Position numbers and translations under genes: made by a program. DNA of 36,022 bases from Streptomyces sp. SID3343 (GTDB lineage Bacteria; Actinomycetota; Actinomycetes; Streptomycetales; Streptomycetaceae). The stretch lies in NCBI RefSeq assembly GCF_009865215.1, contig NZ_WWJX01001515.1, forward strand, positions 1 through 36,022. Direction: 5' to 3'. The notes beneath the pieces are model-generated. The model ran no database searches, had not been told where the DNA came from, and saw only the letters and a program-made list of their open reading frames with translations. Below, one piece after another: positions 8,249 through 16,796 of the stretch. Position 1 is the stretch's first letter, and the number at the start of each line of letters is the position of its first letter.

Positions 8249-8271
8249 CGGCGTTCGCGGGGGTGGTGCGC

Positions 8272-9354
8272 TCAGCGTTTGCGCTTGAGGGTGTCGAGCA
8301 TTCGGCGGGCGTCCTGGCTCAGGTAGGGGCCCGCGATCCAGGTGTGTCCGGCGCCGCTGAGCGCGCTGTTGCCGATCAGGCACAGGCCGCCGGTGGGGCA
8401 CGGGGCGTACCAACCGCCGCCACTGGCTCCCGCGGTCATCGTGCAGCCGATGCGCAGCAGGGGCGGGGCGGCGGGGTCCACGCTCATCCGGCGCGGGTCC
8501 TGCGAGCACCCGTACATGGCCAGGCCGTCGAAGGGCGCGTCCTGTGGATAGCCGTAGGCGCTCGTGCTGGGCAGGTCGCGCGGGGCGTCGAACCACACCG
8601 AGACCGCGCGGCCGACGACCTCTTCGAGGCTGCGGGGGCCGCCGTCGGGGTTGCGCACCTCCATCACCGCGAAGTCGAACGCGGTGGCGGGGGAGGTGGT
8701 GTCGGTGCCGCCGGCGCGCCATTGCTCCGATGTGGCCACCGAGGTGGCCCACCACTGCCCGAAGGGCGCGACCGGGCCCGGGTTGCCGAGGTTGTCCAGG
8801 GTGCCCTGGCCGCTGCTGTTGAACGCGGGCACGAACTGCATGCTGGTGAACCAGGTGCCCGCGTGTCCGGCGTGCACGCAGTGCCCGGCGGTCCACACGA
8901 GGTTGCTGCGGCCCGGGCGTTTGGGGTCGGCTATCACGGTGCCGGAGCACGTGGACGGGCCGTCGGGGGCCTCGAAGAACAGCTTGCCGACCGCGCTGGT
9001 GCCGTTGCCGCTCGCGTAGGGGCGCGGGACGGCGCGGGCCTGTACCGGCGGTGGTTTGGCCTGTGCGAGCGCGTCGGGCAGTGGGGACCAGGACGGCTGG
9101 ACGGTGTTCGGCGTGCCGGGGGCGGGCGGGGCGGGGGGCCCGTCGTCGAGTTTGGGGTCGCGGGGCTTGGCCCGGCTCATTCGCTCGGGGGTCCAGTGCG
9201 CGGGATCGCCCGGATCGGCGAGGGTCGAGGGGCCGTGGTCGGTGGTGCCGTCCGTGCCGCCGCCGGCCAGTGTCAGTGCCATGACGGTGCCCGTCACCAG
9301 CAAAGACATCGCCACCGTCAACGCGACGAACAGCGTGCGAACGCCGCGCGTCAA
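8272..9354 (-). CDS. Membrane-anchored trypsin-like serine protease
   Basis: The 360-residue protein begins TRGVRTLFVALTVAMSLLVTG, an uncleaved-type hydrophobic anchor, so the catalytic domain should be outside the membrane. A Pro-rich linker follows. The protease domain then shows the catalytic His in WTAGHCVH, an Asp in ATAFDFAVMEV, and the Ser in TAGASGGGW. The Ser motif is GASGGG rather than GDSGGP, as in glutamyl-endopeptidase-like (V8-type) members, which hints at different specificity. Paired cysteines occur around the His and Ser regions. I chose TTG at 9354 because GGGGAGGT (9368-9361) lies 6 bases upstream; a GTG at 9450 has no ribosome site and would put a hydrophilic tail before the anchor. 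It converges with hflX and is divergent from the siderophore operon. Confidence 0.8.
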   Translation of the reverse strand: MTRGVRTLFVALTVAMSLLVTGTVMALTLAGGGTDGTTDHGPSTLADPGDPAHWTPERMSRAKPRDPKLDDGPPAPPAPGTPNTVQPSWSPLPDALAQAKPPPVQARAVPRPYASGNGTSAVGKLFFEAPDGPSTCSGTVIADPKRPGRSNLVWTAGHCVHAGHAGTWFTSMQFVPAFNSSGQGTLDNLGNPGPVAPFGQWWATSVATSEQWRAGGTDTTSPATAFDFAVMEVRNPDGGPRSLEEVVGRAVSVWFDAPRDLPSTSAYGYPQDAPFDGLAMYGCSQDPRRMSVDPAAPPLLRIGCTMTAGASGGGWYAPCPTGGLCLIGNSALSGAGHTWIAGPYLSQDARRMLDTLKRKR

Positions 9355-9514
9355 GCGCCTACCTCCCCGTGTGTCCCCCGTATGTGACCGGTCGACAGTA
9401 TCGGAGGGGCGGATGGCCGTGTTCGGGCGGCGGTTGCCTCGTTGATTCACCGGGGGACCGCCGATCCGGCGATGTCACTCTTTGTGATTGCGAGTTTGCA
9501 CTCCGTCACCGTTC

Positions 9515-9533
9515 TGAGGTAAGCCTTACCTCG
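9515..9533 (+). promoter_or_regulatory. Iron box (DmdR/IdeR-type operator) of the siderophore operon
   Basis: TGAGGTAAGCCTTACCTCG matches the actinobacterial iron-box consensus TWAGGTWAGSCTWACCTWA at 16 of 19 positions. The arms GAGGTAAG and CTTACCTC are perfect 8-base complements around one central base. It sits 32 bases before the ATG of the first biosynthetic gene, so iron-loaded DmdR/IdeR would be expected to block transcription. Confidence 0.85.
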
Positions 9534-9564
9534 ATCACGATCGCCTTGTGGAGGTGCCGCAGTC

Positions 9565-11061
9565 ATGACCGCCGCCCTGACCAGGCCGGACGACCGCTCC
9601 GGTACCGAGGTCCCCGCGCCGAAGGAGCCGACCACGGACGGTTTCGCCGCGGACGCGGTGACCGAGGCGACGATCGGCCGCCAACGCTCGCCGGAGCCCG
9701 ATGCGCAGGCCATCCTGCGCAGACAGGCCGCCCGCGAGTCCTCGGCGCGTACCTACGCGCGATCGTTGCCGATCGTCCCGGTGCGGGCCCGAGGGATGAC
9801 GGTCGAAGGGGCCGACGGTCGGCGCTACCTCGACTGCCTGTCCGGCGCGGGCACGTTGGCGCTCGGGCACAACCACCCCGTCGTGCTCGCGGCGATCCGC
9901 GGCGTGCTCGACACGGGTGCGCCGCTGCACGTGCTCGACCTCGCGACGCCGGTCAAGGACCGGTTCGTGGAGGAGTTGTTCGCGACGCTCCCGCCGGAGT
10001 TGGCGCGCGACGGGCGGATCCAGTTCTGTGGGCCGGCCGGCACCGACGCGGTGGAGGCGGCGCTCAAGCTCGTGCGCACCGCGACCGGGCGGCGCGGGGT
10101 GGTCGCGTTCACCGGCGCCTATCACGGGATGACGGCCGGCGCGCTCGCGGTCAGTGGTGACACCGCGATCCGCGACGCGACCGGGGCGGGCAGCGGCGAC
10201 ACGATCCGGCTGCCGTTCCCGCAGGGATACCGCTGCCCGTTCGGCATCGGTGGCGTGCGGGGCGAGCGGGCGGCGGCGTACCAGGCCCGCTCGCTGCTCG
10301 AGGATCCCGGTGGTGGCGTGCCCGCGCCCGCCGGGATGATCGTGGAACCGGTCCAGGGCGAGGGCGGGGTGCTGCCCGCGCCCGACGAGTGGTTGCGCGA
10401 GATGCGGCGGATCACCACCGAGCGTGGCATCGCGTTGATCGCCGACGAGGTGCAGACCGGGCTCGGGCGCACCGGCGCGATGTGGGGGGTGGACCACGCG
10501 GGTGTGGTGCCCGACGTCATGGTCGTCTCCAAGGCGATCGGTGGCAGTCTGCCGCTCGCGGTGGTGGTGTATCGCGCCGAGTTGGACCGCTGGTGGCCGG
10601 GCGCGCACGCGGGGACGTTCCGCGGCAATCAGCTCGCGATGGCGGCGGGGGCGGCGACCATCGCGCATGTGCGCGAGCATCGGCTCGACGAACACGCGGG
10701 TCGGCTCGGTGCGCGGGTGTCGGGCGCGTTGCGGGACCTGATGGCCGCTCAGCCGGCGATCGGCGAGGTGCGCGGGCGGGGTCTGATGATCGGCGTGGAG
10801 ATCGTCGAGCCCGACGCGGGGCCTGATGCGCTGGGGGCTCGACCGCCGGCGCCGCGGCTCGCGGTGGCGGTGCGGCGCGAGGCGTTGGGGCGCGGGTTGA
10901 TCATCGAGTTGGGTGGGCGGCACAACAGCGTGGTGCGGCTGTTGCCGCCGTTGACGATGACCGATGTGCAGGCCGACGCGGTATTGGAGCGGCTGAGCGA
11001 CGCGATCGAGGCGGCGCGGGCCGCGTACGGGGCGCGGTCGGCTGACGGGGAGTCGGCGTGA
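9565..11061 (+). CDS. rhbA: Diaminobutyrate--2-oxoglutarate aminotransferase (RhbA-like)
   Basis: This class III PLP aminotransferase is predicted to make L-2,4-diaminobutyrate from aspartate semialdehyde, with glutamate as donor. The 498-residue protein has SGAGTLALGHNHP near residue 90, FCGPAGTDAVEAALKL (PLP phosphate binding), FTGAYHGMT, IADEVQTGLGRTG with the PLP-ring Asp, and the Schiff-base Lys323 in VSKAIGG. A 50-residue N-terminal extension precedes the core. The start ATG 9565 has GTGGAGGT upstream (9548-9555). It is the first gene after the iron box and overlaps the decarboxylase gene by 4 bases (GTGA), indicating coupled translation. EctB of ectoine synthesis is a close homologue, but the neighbouring decarboxylase and siderophore synthetases favour the RhbA role. 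Confidence 0.9.
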   Translation: MTAALTRPDDRSGTEVPAPKEPTTDGFAADAVTEATIGRQRSPEPDAQAILRRQAARESSARTYARSLPIVPVRARGMTVEGADGRRYLDCLSGAGTLALGHNHPVVLAAIRGVLDTGAPLHVLDLATPVKDRFVEELFATLPPELARDGRIQFCGPAGTDAVEAALKLVRTATGRRGVVAFTGAYHGMTAGALAVSGDTAIRDATGAGSGDTIRLPFPQGYRCPFGIGGVRGERAAAYQARSLLEDPGGGVPAPAGMIVEPVQGEGGVLPAPDEWLREMRRITTERGIALIADEVQTGLGRTGAMWGVDHAGVVPDVMVVSKAIGGSLPLAVVVYRAELDRWWPGAHAGTFRGNQLAMAAGAATIAHVREHRLDEHAGRLGARVSGALRDLMAAQPAIGEVRGRGLMIGVEIVEPDAGPDALGARPPAPRLAVAVRREALGRGLIIELGGRHNSVVRLLPPLTMTDVQADAVLERLSDAIEAARAAYGARSADGESA

Positions 11062-12563
11062 AGGCGGCCGCGTCGATCGGGCCGCCGCTCGCGGGGGGCG
11101 TCACCGGGGCGGGCGCGCTGGGCGAATCGGTGCGGGTGGCGTTGGCCGCGTTGGAGCGTGGGGCGTCGGCGCGGGGTGGTCCGTTGCCGGCGGGTGGGCC
11201 GCAGGGGGTCGCGGCCGAGGTGGCGCGCGTGTTGGGCACGGCGCGCGTGGTGACGCGCCCACAGGGGGCCGGCCCCGGGGTGCTGCCGGTGCTCGGGGTG
11301 GGCGAGTCGGCGGCGCTTGACGAGTTGACCACGCTGTTGGCGTGGGGGTCCGCGGATCCGGCCGATCCGCGCTGTGCGGGCCACCTGCACTGTCCGCCGC
11401 TCGCGGTCGCGGTGGCGGCCGATCTGGTGGCGTCGGCGCTCAACGGTTCGCTCGACTCGTGGGACCAGGCGCCGGTGGCGACGGTGTTGGAGGTCGAGGT
11501 GGTCGCGGCGCTCGCGGCGTTGGTCGGCTTCTCGGCGGCGGCGGGTGGCTCGGTGACCAGTGGCGGGACCGAGTCCAACCTGATGGGTCTGTTGCTGGCG
11601 CGGGACGCGTCGGGCCCGGGGGTGGGCCGGCGGCGGATCCTGTGTTCGCAGGCCGCGCACTTCTCGGTGCGGCGGTGCGCGGGGGTGCTGGGGCTGGGCG
11701 AGGACGCGGTGGTCACGGTGCCGGCCGGTGCCGATCACCGGATGGATCCGCTCGCGCTGGCGGCGGCGTGTCGGCGGGTGGTGGCGGGCAACGACCGGAT
11801 CACCGCGATCGTTGCCACGGCCGGCACCACCGATCTGGGTGCGGTCGAGCCGCTGTCCGAGATCGCCGCGGTGGCGGCCGAGTTCGACACGTGGTTGCAC
11901 GTGGACGCGGCGTACGGCGGTGGGGCGTTGTTCTCCGATCGCCTGGCGCCGTTGCTCGCCGGGCTCGACCGGGCCCATTCGGTGGGCCTGGATCTGCACA
12001 AGCTCGGTTGGCAGCCGATCGCCGCCGGGGTGTTCCTGGTGCGTGACGCGGCGCTGTTGGCGCCGCTCGCGCAGCGCGCCGCCTATCTGAATCCGGACGA
12101 CGACGAACAGGCGGGCTATTTCAGCCTGCTGGGTCGTTCGCCGCGCACGACGCGGCGCGCCGACGTGTTCAAGATCGCGGTCACGTTGCGTGCGCTCGGG
12201 CGGGCCGGGCTCGGCGTGCTCGTGGACCGCTGCCACGACCTGGCCCGGCATGCGGCCGGGGTGATCCATGCGCACCCGCGCTTGGAGTTGGTCGCCGATC
12301 CGGTGCTGACGTCGGTCGTCTTTCGCTACCTTCCCCGGCACCCGGTGGGCCCGGAGGAATCGGATCGGATCAACGCCGCGCTGCGCCGTCGGCTGCTGGG
12401 CGAGGGGCGCGCGGTCGTGGGCAGGACCGAGATCGGCGCGGGCGCCGGGTCGGTGCGGCTCAAGCTCACCCTGCTCAATCCGTACGCGAGCGTCGAGGAT
12501 CTGGACGCGCTGTTGGACCTGGTGGTCGACGCGGGGCGCACGGAAAGCCCACCGACCACCTGA
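11058..12563 (+). CDS. rhbB: L-2,4-diaminobutyrate decarboxylase (RhbB-like)
   Basis: This group II PLP-dependent decarboxylase is predicted to convert L-2,4-diaminobutyrate into 1,3-diaminopropane, the amine backbone of schizokinen-type siderophores. The 501-residue product has CAGHLHCPPLAVAVAAD near the N-terminal third, VTSGGTESNLMGLLLARD (PLP phosphate site), HVDAAYGGGALFSD with the PLP-ring Asp, and the Schiff-base Lys315 in DLHKLGWQP. It starts with GTG at 11058 inside the aminotransferase stop. Leucine TTG codons are conspicuous here and in the preceding gene compared with later genes of the operon. Glutamate or aromatic decarboxylases share the fold; the substrate is inferred from the neighbour that makes diaminobutyrate. 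Confidence 0.88.
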   Translation: MKAAASIGPPLAGGVTGAGALGESVRVALAALERGASARGGPLPAGGPQGVAAEVARVLGTARVVTRPQGAGPGVLPVLGVGESAALDELTTLLAWGSADPADPRCAGHLHCPPLAVAVAADLVASALNGSLDSWDQAPVATVLEVEVVAALAALVGFSAAAGGSVTSGGTESNLMGLLLARDASGPGVGRRRILCSQAAHFSVRRCAGVLGLGEDAVVTVPAGADHRMDPLALAAACRRVVAGNDRITAIVATAGTTDLGAVEPLSEIAAVAAEFDTWLHVDAAYGGGALFSDRLAPLLAGLDRAHSVGLDLHKLGWQPIAAGVFLVRDAALLAPLAQRAAYLNPDDDEQAGYFSLLGRSPRTTRRADVFKIAVTLRALGRAGLGVLVDRCHDLARHAAGVIHAHPRLELVADPVLTSVVFRYLPRHPVGPEESDRINAALRRRLLGEGRAVVGRTEIGAGAGSVRLKLTLLNPYASVEDLDALLDLVVDAGRTESPPTT

Positions 12564-12588
12564 CGCTCCGTCATCACCGGGGAACCCC

Positions 12589-12610
12589 GCGCGCCGCTCT
12601 CGCGGTGCGC
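12589..12610 (+). terminator. Intercistronic hairpin after the decarboxylase gene
   Basis: GCGCGCCGC (12589-12597) pairs with GCGGTGCGC (12602-12610): nine pairs including one G-T, closed by a TCTC loop. It starts 26 bases past the decarboxylase stop inside an otherwise tightly packed operon. It could be a partial terminator, an mRNA-stabilising or processing element, or an attenuator. Confidence 0.5.
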
Positions 12611-12684
12611 CCGGCATCGCCCAACAATCGAGACCACGGCGTTCCACCACCGGGAAGCGATCGAGATCGTCACCGGCGGCCCGC

Positions 12685-12819
12685 ATGCGCTACCGCTACC
12701 GCTTTGACCGGCACTGCTGCGACTACGACGGCTTTGCCTGCCACCGCCCTGACAACTACCGCTCTTACCACCGATATCGGCCGTCGCGGCCGATCGAACA
12801 CGACACGGAGCAGCGATGA
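12685..12819 (+). CDS. Small Cys/His/Tyr/Arg-rich ORF coupled to rhbC (44 residues, hypothetical)
   Basis: This short frame starts ATG 12685 and its TGA (12817-12819) overlaps the ATG of the IucA/IucC gene as ATGA, the standard coupling arrangement. About 82 percent of its codons end in G or C, higher than the alternative frames here, which supports coding. The peptide begins MRYRYRFDRHCCDYDGFACH and continues with several Tyr-Arg pairs; Cys11, Cys12 and Cys19 lie close to His10 and His20. I do not recognise a family. No clear Shine-Dalgarno precedes it, so translation is uncertain. It could be a metal-binding peptide, a leader peptide whose translation controls the synthetase gene, or simply a chance frame. 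The GGAG ribosome site for the next gene lies within its 3' end. Confidence 0.35.
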   Translation: MRYRYRFDRHCCDYDGFACHRPDNYRSYHRYRPSRPIEHDTEQR

Positions 12820-14630
12820 CCATCGCGGGTTTCGACCCGTCCGCAGTGTGGACGGACCCCGAAGCGGACCACCTCGACGCGCCGGATGCTCGGTACGCCG
12901 CAGACGGGGCGACCGTGGAATGTCTGCTGCGGTGCTGGGTTCGCGAACGCGCGGTGGCGCGGCCGAAGACGGACACGCTTACGATCGCGTTGCCCGCCAC
13001 CGGGCTGAGCCTGTCGGTGCCGGTGCGCTATTGGTCTACCGCCGGGTGGCACCGGTTCGGCCTGCCGCATCTGGTCGGTGAGGGGCCGCTGAACGCGGTG
13101 CGGCTCGCGCTCGTGCTGGGCGACGAGGCGTCGGCGGCCTCCGCCGCGGCGGCCGCGGCCGTGGGGCCGGGGGCGGCCGAGGCGGGGGGTGGCGCGCCGG
13201 GCGACGCGTGCGGCGACACCGCGATCCGGGTGGCCGACTCGGTCACCCACACCGAGCGCTACATCGCCTACCGCCGCGAGCAGCCCGAGGACTCGCCCGG
13301 TACGACGCCGTTCCTGGCGGCGGAACAGTCGCTCGTGCTCGGCCACCCGATGCACCCCACGCCCAAGAGCCGGGACCGGATCGACCCCGTCGAGGATGCC
13401 GCGTGGTCGCCGGAGTTGCGTGGTGCGTTCGCGTTGCACTGGTTCGCCGCCGACGCCGACCTCGTCGCGCAGGACAGCGCGCTCGGGCGCGAGGCCGCCG
13501 ACGTCCTGGCCGACTTCGCGGGCGACCTGCGCGCGCCCGCGGGCACCGTGCTGGTTCCCGCGCATCCGTGGCAGGCCCGCGACCTGCCCCGACGCCCGCA
13601 CCTGCGCGCGCTGTTGGACGCGGGTCGGTTGCGCGCGCTCGGACCCGCGGGCGCGCCGTGGCATCCCACATCGTCGGTGCGCACCGTGTACCGGCCCGAC
13701 GCCGACGTCATGCTCAAGCTGTCGCTGGGCCTGCGGATCACCAATTCGCGCCGGGAGAACCTGCCCAAGGAGTTGTTGCGCGGGATCGAGGTGCACCGTC
13801 TGTTGCGCTCGGGTCTGGAGCGCGAACTGCGTTCGGTACACCCCACGTTCGATATCGTTCGCGATCCCGCGTGGATCTCGGTCGCGCCGCCCGAGCCGTA
13901 CCCGCGGGCGGATCGGCCCGCCGCGGGGATGGAACTGATGCTGCGCGCCAACGCGTTCGGGCCGGGCGACTCGGTGAGTTGTGTGGCCGCGCTGGTCGCC
14001 GAGCGCCCCGGCATCGGGCCCTCGCGCCTGGCCGCGTCGGTGTACGACCTTGCCACGCGCACCGGACGCACCCACGCGTCGGTGGCCCAGGAGTGGTTCG
14101 AGCGCTACCTGGCACTGGTCGCCGAACCCGTCCTGTGGCTCGACCGGCACGCCGGCGTCGCGCTGGAGGCGCACCACCAGAACACGCTCGTCCTGCTCGA
14201 CGGCGACGGGCTGCCGATCGGCGGGCGCTTTCGCGACAACCAGGGCTACTACTTCCGTGCCTCACGCTCGGCCGATCTGGCCCGCCGGCTGCCGGCCGCG
14301 GGGATCGCCAGCGACACGATCGTGGCCGACGAGATCGCCGACGAGCGCTTGGCCTACTACCTGGGGTTCAACAACCTGCTGGGTTTGATCGGCGCGTTCG
14401 GCGCGCAACGCCTGGTCGACGAGCGGGTGTTGCTGGCCAGGACGCGCGCCGCGCTCGCGCCCTGGGCCGAGGAGCCGGGCGCCGCGCGCACGTTGCTCAC
14501 CGATCCCCGGCCGCGGTGCAAGGCCAACCTGATGACCCGACTGCACGGCCTCGACGAACTCGTCGGGCCGGTGGCGACCCAGTCGGTGTACGTGCACATC
14601 CGCAATCCGCTCGCCGACGTCCCCGCGTGA
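12816..14630 (+). CDS. rhbC: NIS siderophore synthetase, IucA/IucC family (RhbC-like)
   Basis: NIS synthetases use ATP to activate a carboxylate of citrate and join it to an amine or hydroxylamine. The 604-residue protein has the expected signatures: GHPMHPTPKSRDR (His180 and Lys184 in the ATP region), PAHPWQARDLP, a KLSLGLRITNSRRENLPKE segment, and EAHHQNTLVLLDGDGLP followed by RDNQGYY near the C-terminus. It has an internal Ala/Gly-rich insertion near residues 105-130. The ATG at 12816 has CGGAG upstream and overlaps the stop of a 44-codon frame. By position and operon order it corresponds to RhbC, predicted to attach the first N-hydroxy-N-acetyl-diaminopropane arm to citrate. Confidence 0.9.
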   Translation: MTIAGFDPSAVWTDPEADHLDAPDARYAADGATVECLLRCWVRERAVARPKTDTLTIALPATGLSLSVPVRYWSTAGWHRFGLPHLVGEGPLNAVRLALVLGDEASAASAAAAAAVGPGAAEAGGGAPGDACGDTAIRVADSVTHTERYIAYRREQPEDSPGTTPFLAAEQSLVLGHPMHPTPKSRDRIDPVEDAAWSPELRGAFALHWFAADADLVAQDSALGREAADVLADFAGDLRAPAGTVLVPAHPWQARDLPRRPHLRALLDAGRLRALGPAGAPWHPTSSVRTVYRPDADVMLKLSLGLRITNSRRENLPKELLRGIEVHRLLRSGLERELRSVHPTFDIVRDPAWISVAPPEPYPRADRPAAGMELMLRANAFGPGDSVSCVAALVAERPGIGPSRLAASVYDLATRTGRTHASVAQEWFERYLALVAEPVLWLDRHAGVALEAHHQNTLVLLDGDGLPIGGRFRDNQGYYFRASRSADLARRLPAAGIASDTIVADEIADERLAYYLGFNNLLGLIGAFGAQRLVDERVLLARTRAALAPWAEEPGAARTLLTDPRPRCKANLMTRLHGLDELVGPVATQSVYVHIRNPLADVPA

Positions 14631-14658
14631 GCCCCGTCCCCGGAGGTTTCGTCCCCGT

Positions 14659-15327
14659 ATGAGCCCGTCATCGCTCTCGCCCCGCGCGAGTACCCTCGCC
14701 GAGGCGGAGACCGTTCGCCTGACCCCGCGTCACCTGCGCGCGGGACCGACCGGCCCTCTCGCCGAGGCTGCCCGCTGGGGCGCCGTCGCGTTGTCCGCGG
14801 GCCGGTTCTCGCTGCACGAGATCCACCCCAAGCGCGACGTGCCGCTGCTGCACGCGTGGATGAACGACCCGTCGATCGCGCATTGGTGGGACCTCGCCGG
14901 CGACGAGGACGTGGTGCGCCGACACCTGGCGACCCGGGCGCTGCGCGCACCGGGCGGTTGCTATCTGGGCTGCGTGGACGACGAGCCGATCAGCTACTGG
15001 GAGTTGTACCGGGCCGACCTCGACGAGCTGGCCCGCGTCTATCCCGCCCGCCCGCACGACGTGGGGATCCACCTCCTCGTCGGCCCGCCCGCGTGGCGCG
15101 GGCGCGGGATCGGCTCGCTGCTGCTGCGCGCGGTCACCGAGCTCGTACTGCGCGCGGCGCCCGACACCGCGCGCGTGGTCGCCGAACCCGACGTGCGCAA
15201 CACCATCTCGATCGCGGCCTTCGAACGAGCCGGCTTCGAGCGGGTGGCTACCCTCGAACTCCCCGACAAAGCGGCCGCGTTGATGATGCGCCACCGGGTG
15301 CCGTCGGAAGCGGGTGCCCGGCCGTGA
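14659..15327 (+). CDS. rhbD: Siderophore acetyltransferase, GNAT/IucB-like (RhbD-like)
   Basis: The predicted role is acetyl-CoA-dependent acetylation of N-hydroxy-1,3-diaminopropane to give the hydroxamate arm. In the 222-residue product, the AlcB/IucB-type segment LHEIHPKRDVPLLHAWMNDP leads into WWDLAGDED and YWELYRADLDE. The acetyl-CoA loop RGRGIGSLLLRAV follows at about residue 150, and EPDVRNTISIAAFERAGFE near the C-terminus. These are the features of the acetyltransferases that accompany IucA/IucC enzymes. GGAGG is present 13 bases before the ATG, a rather long distance. The gene ends in GTGA, overlapping the start of the hydroxylase gene by 4 bases. Confidence 0.87.
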   Translation: MSPSSLSPRASTLAEAETVRLTPRHLRAGPTGPLAEAARWGAVALSAGRFSLHEIHPKRDVPLLHAWMNDPSIAHWWDLAGDEDVVRRHLATRALRAPGGCYLGCVDDEPISYWELYRADLDELARVYPARPHDVGIHLLVGPPAWRGRGIGSLLLRAVTELVLRAAPDTARVVAEPDVRNTISIAAFERAGFERVATLELPDKAAALMMRHRVPSEAGARP

Positions 15328-16796
15328 GCGCCCGACTTCCCGCGCCGCGCCGCGCCCCGGACCCGGGCTCGGTCGTGTACGACGTCGTGGGCGTCGGAGT
15401 CGGTCCCTTCAATCTGGCGCTCGCCGCGCTCGCCGATCGGATCGAGCCGCTGCGCACGCTCTTCCTCGACCGCGCCCCCGCGTTCAGCTGGCACCCGGGT
15501 CTGCTGCTCGACGGGACCACGCTCCAAGTGCCGTTCCTGGCCGACCTGGTCACCCTGGTCGACCCCACCAGCCCGTGGTCGTTCCTGGCCTATCTGGGCG
15601 CGCACGACCGGCTGTTCCCGTTCTACTTCGCCGAGCGCCTGCACGTGCCGCGCCGCGAATACGACCACTACTGCCGCTGGGTCGCCGAGTCGCTGCCGTC
15701 GGTGCGGTTCGCCGCCGACGTGGGATCGGTCGAGTGGGACGGCGACCTGTACCGGGTCTCGTTTCGCGACACGTCGAGCGGTGAGCGACACCGGGTGCAC
15801 GCCCGGCACGTGGTGCTCGGCATCGGCACCGAACCGGTGGTGCCCGCGCCGTTCGCGCGTCTGCTGGGCGACAGCGTGTTGCACGCGGGCGACTACCTCG
15901 ACCATCGCGAGAACCTCACCACCGCCGCGGACGTCACCGTGCTGGGCTCGGGGCAGTCCGGCGCCGAGGTGTTCCTGGATCTGCTGCGCCGCCGCACCGG
16001 GCCCGGACAGCGGCTGACCTGGCTGACCCGCTCACCGGCGTTCGCGCCCATGGAGTACTCCAAGCTGGGGCTGGAGCACTTCACGCCCGACTACACGCGC
16101 TACTTCCACGCGCTGCCCGAACCGGTCCGCGACCGGCTCGTGCCCGCGCAGTGGCAGTTGTACAAGGCGATCAGCGCGGAGACGATCGCCGCGATCCACG
16201 ACGAGCTCTACGACCGCGGCATCGCGGGCGGGCGGGTGCGCGCGACGTTGATGCCCGACGTCACGGTCACCTCGGCGCGCGCCGGCCGCGAGGGCGTCGA
16301 ACTGGGTTGCCGGCACGGCGAACAGGACCGCGCGTTCACGGTCCGCACCGACCGTGTCGTGCTCGCCACCGGCTACGCGCCACGCCATCCCGCGATGCTC
16401 GACCCGCTGGCCGACCTGATCGCGTGCGACGACGCGGGCCGGTGGTCGATCGACGTGGACCACCGGGTGCGCCTGGCCGCGCACGTCACCGGCGGCCTGT
16501 ACACCCAAAACGCCGAACTGCACACGCACGGCGTGGGCACCCCCGATCTGGGTCTGGGTGCGCATCGGGCCGCGACCATCCTCAACTCCGTGTGCGGCAG
16601 CGCGGTCTACCGACTGCCGATCCGCACCGCGTTCACGACGTTCGGCCTGGCCGCGGGCGACACCGAACCCCCACGCCGGACCTCCCGACGGACCGCAACC
16701 GACCGAGCAGAGGTAGCCAATGTCGCAGTCGAACCCGGCAGCGGAGCCCATCGAGGCCGAACTGCCGCACCAGGGCGCTCGACACGCCGCGGCTGA
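15324..16796 (+). CDS. rhbE: Diamine N-hydroxylase, lysine/ornithine monooxygenase family (RhbE-like)
   Basis: This FAD- and NADPH-dependent monooxygenase is predicted to N-hydroxylate 1,3-diaminopropane. The 490-residue protein has the FAD site GVGVGPFNLALAAL (about residues 22-35), substrate-side segments FSWHPGLLLDGTTLQVPFLADL and SPWSFLAYL, the NADPH site VLGSGQSGAEVFLDLL, and the C-terminal ATGY motif in VVLATGYAPRHP. TGGLYTQNAELHTHGVG is also typical. GTG 15324 overlaps the acetyltransferase stop and gives the normal distance to the FAD motif. The frame runs about 45 residues past the usual end, as a Thr/Arg/Pro-rich tail, and the last 77 bases overlap the next gene in another frame. 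Confidence 0.9.
   Translation: MSARLPAPRRAPDPGSVVYDVVGVGVGPFNLALAALADRIEPLRTLFLDRAPAFSWHPGLLLDGTTLQVPFLADLVTLVDPTSPWSFLAYLGAHDRLFPFYFAERLHVPRREYDHYCRWVAESLPSVRFAADVGSVEWDGDLYRVSFRDTSSGERHRVHARHVVLGIGTEPVVPAPFARLLGDSVLHAGDYLDHRENLTTAADVTVLGSGQSGAEVFLDLLRRRTGPGQRLTWLTRSPAFAPMEYSKLGLEHFTPDYTRYFHALPEPVRDRLVPAQWQLYKAISAETIAAIHDELYDRGIAGGRVRATLMPDVTVTSARAGREGVELGCRHGEQDRAFTVRTDRVVLATGYAPRHPAMLDPLADLIACDDAGRWSIDVDHRVRLAAHVTGGLYTQNAELHTHGVGTPDLGLGAHRAATILNSVCGSAVYRLPIRTAFTTFGLAAGDTEPPRRTSRRTATDRAEVANVAVEPGSGAHRGRTAAPGRSTRRG

Noticed and set aside
12605..13081. Alternative 158-codon frame with Ala/Thr runs across the rhbB-rhbC gap
   Set aside because: It overlaps rhbC in the wrong frame, has poor third-position GC in the gap, and shows only low-complexity residues.
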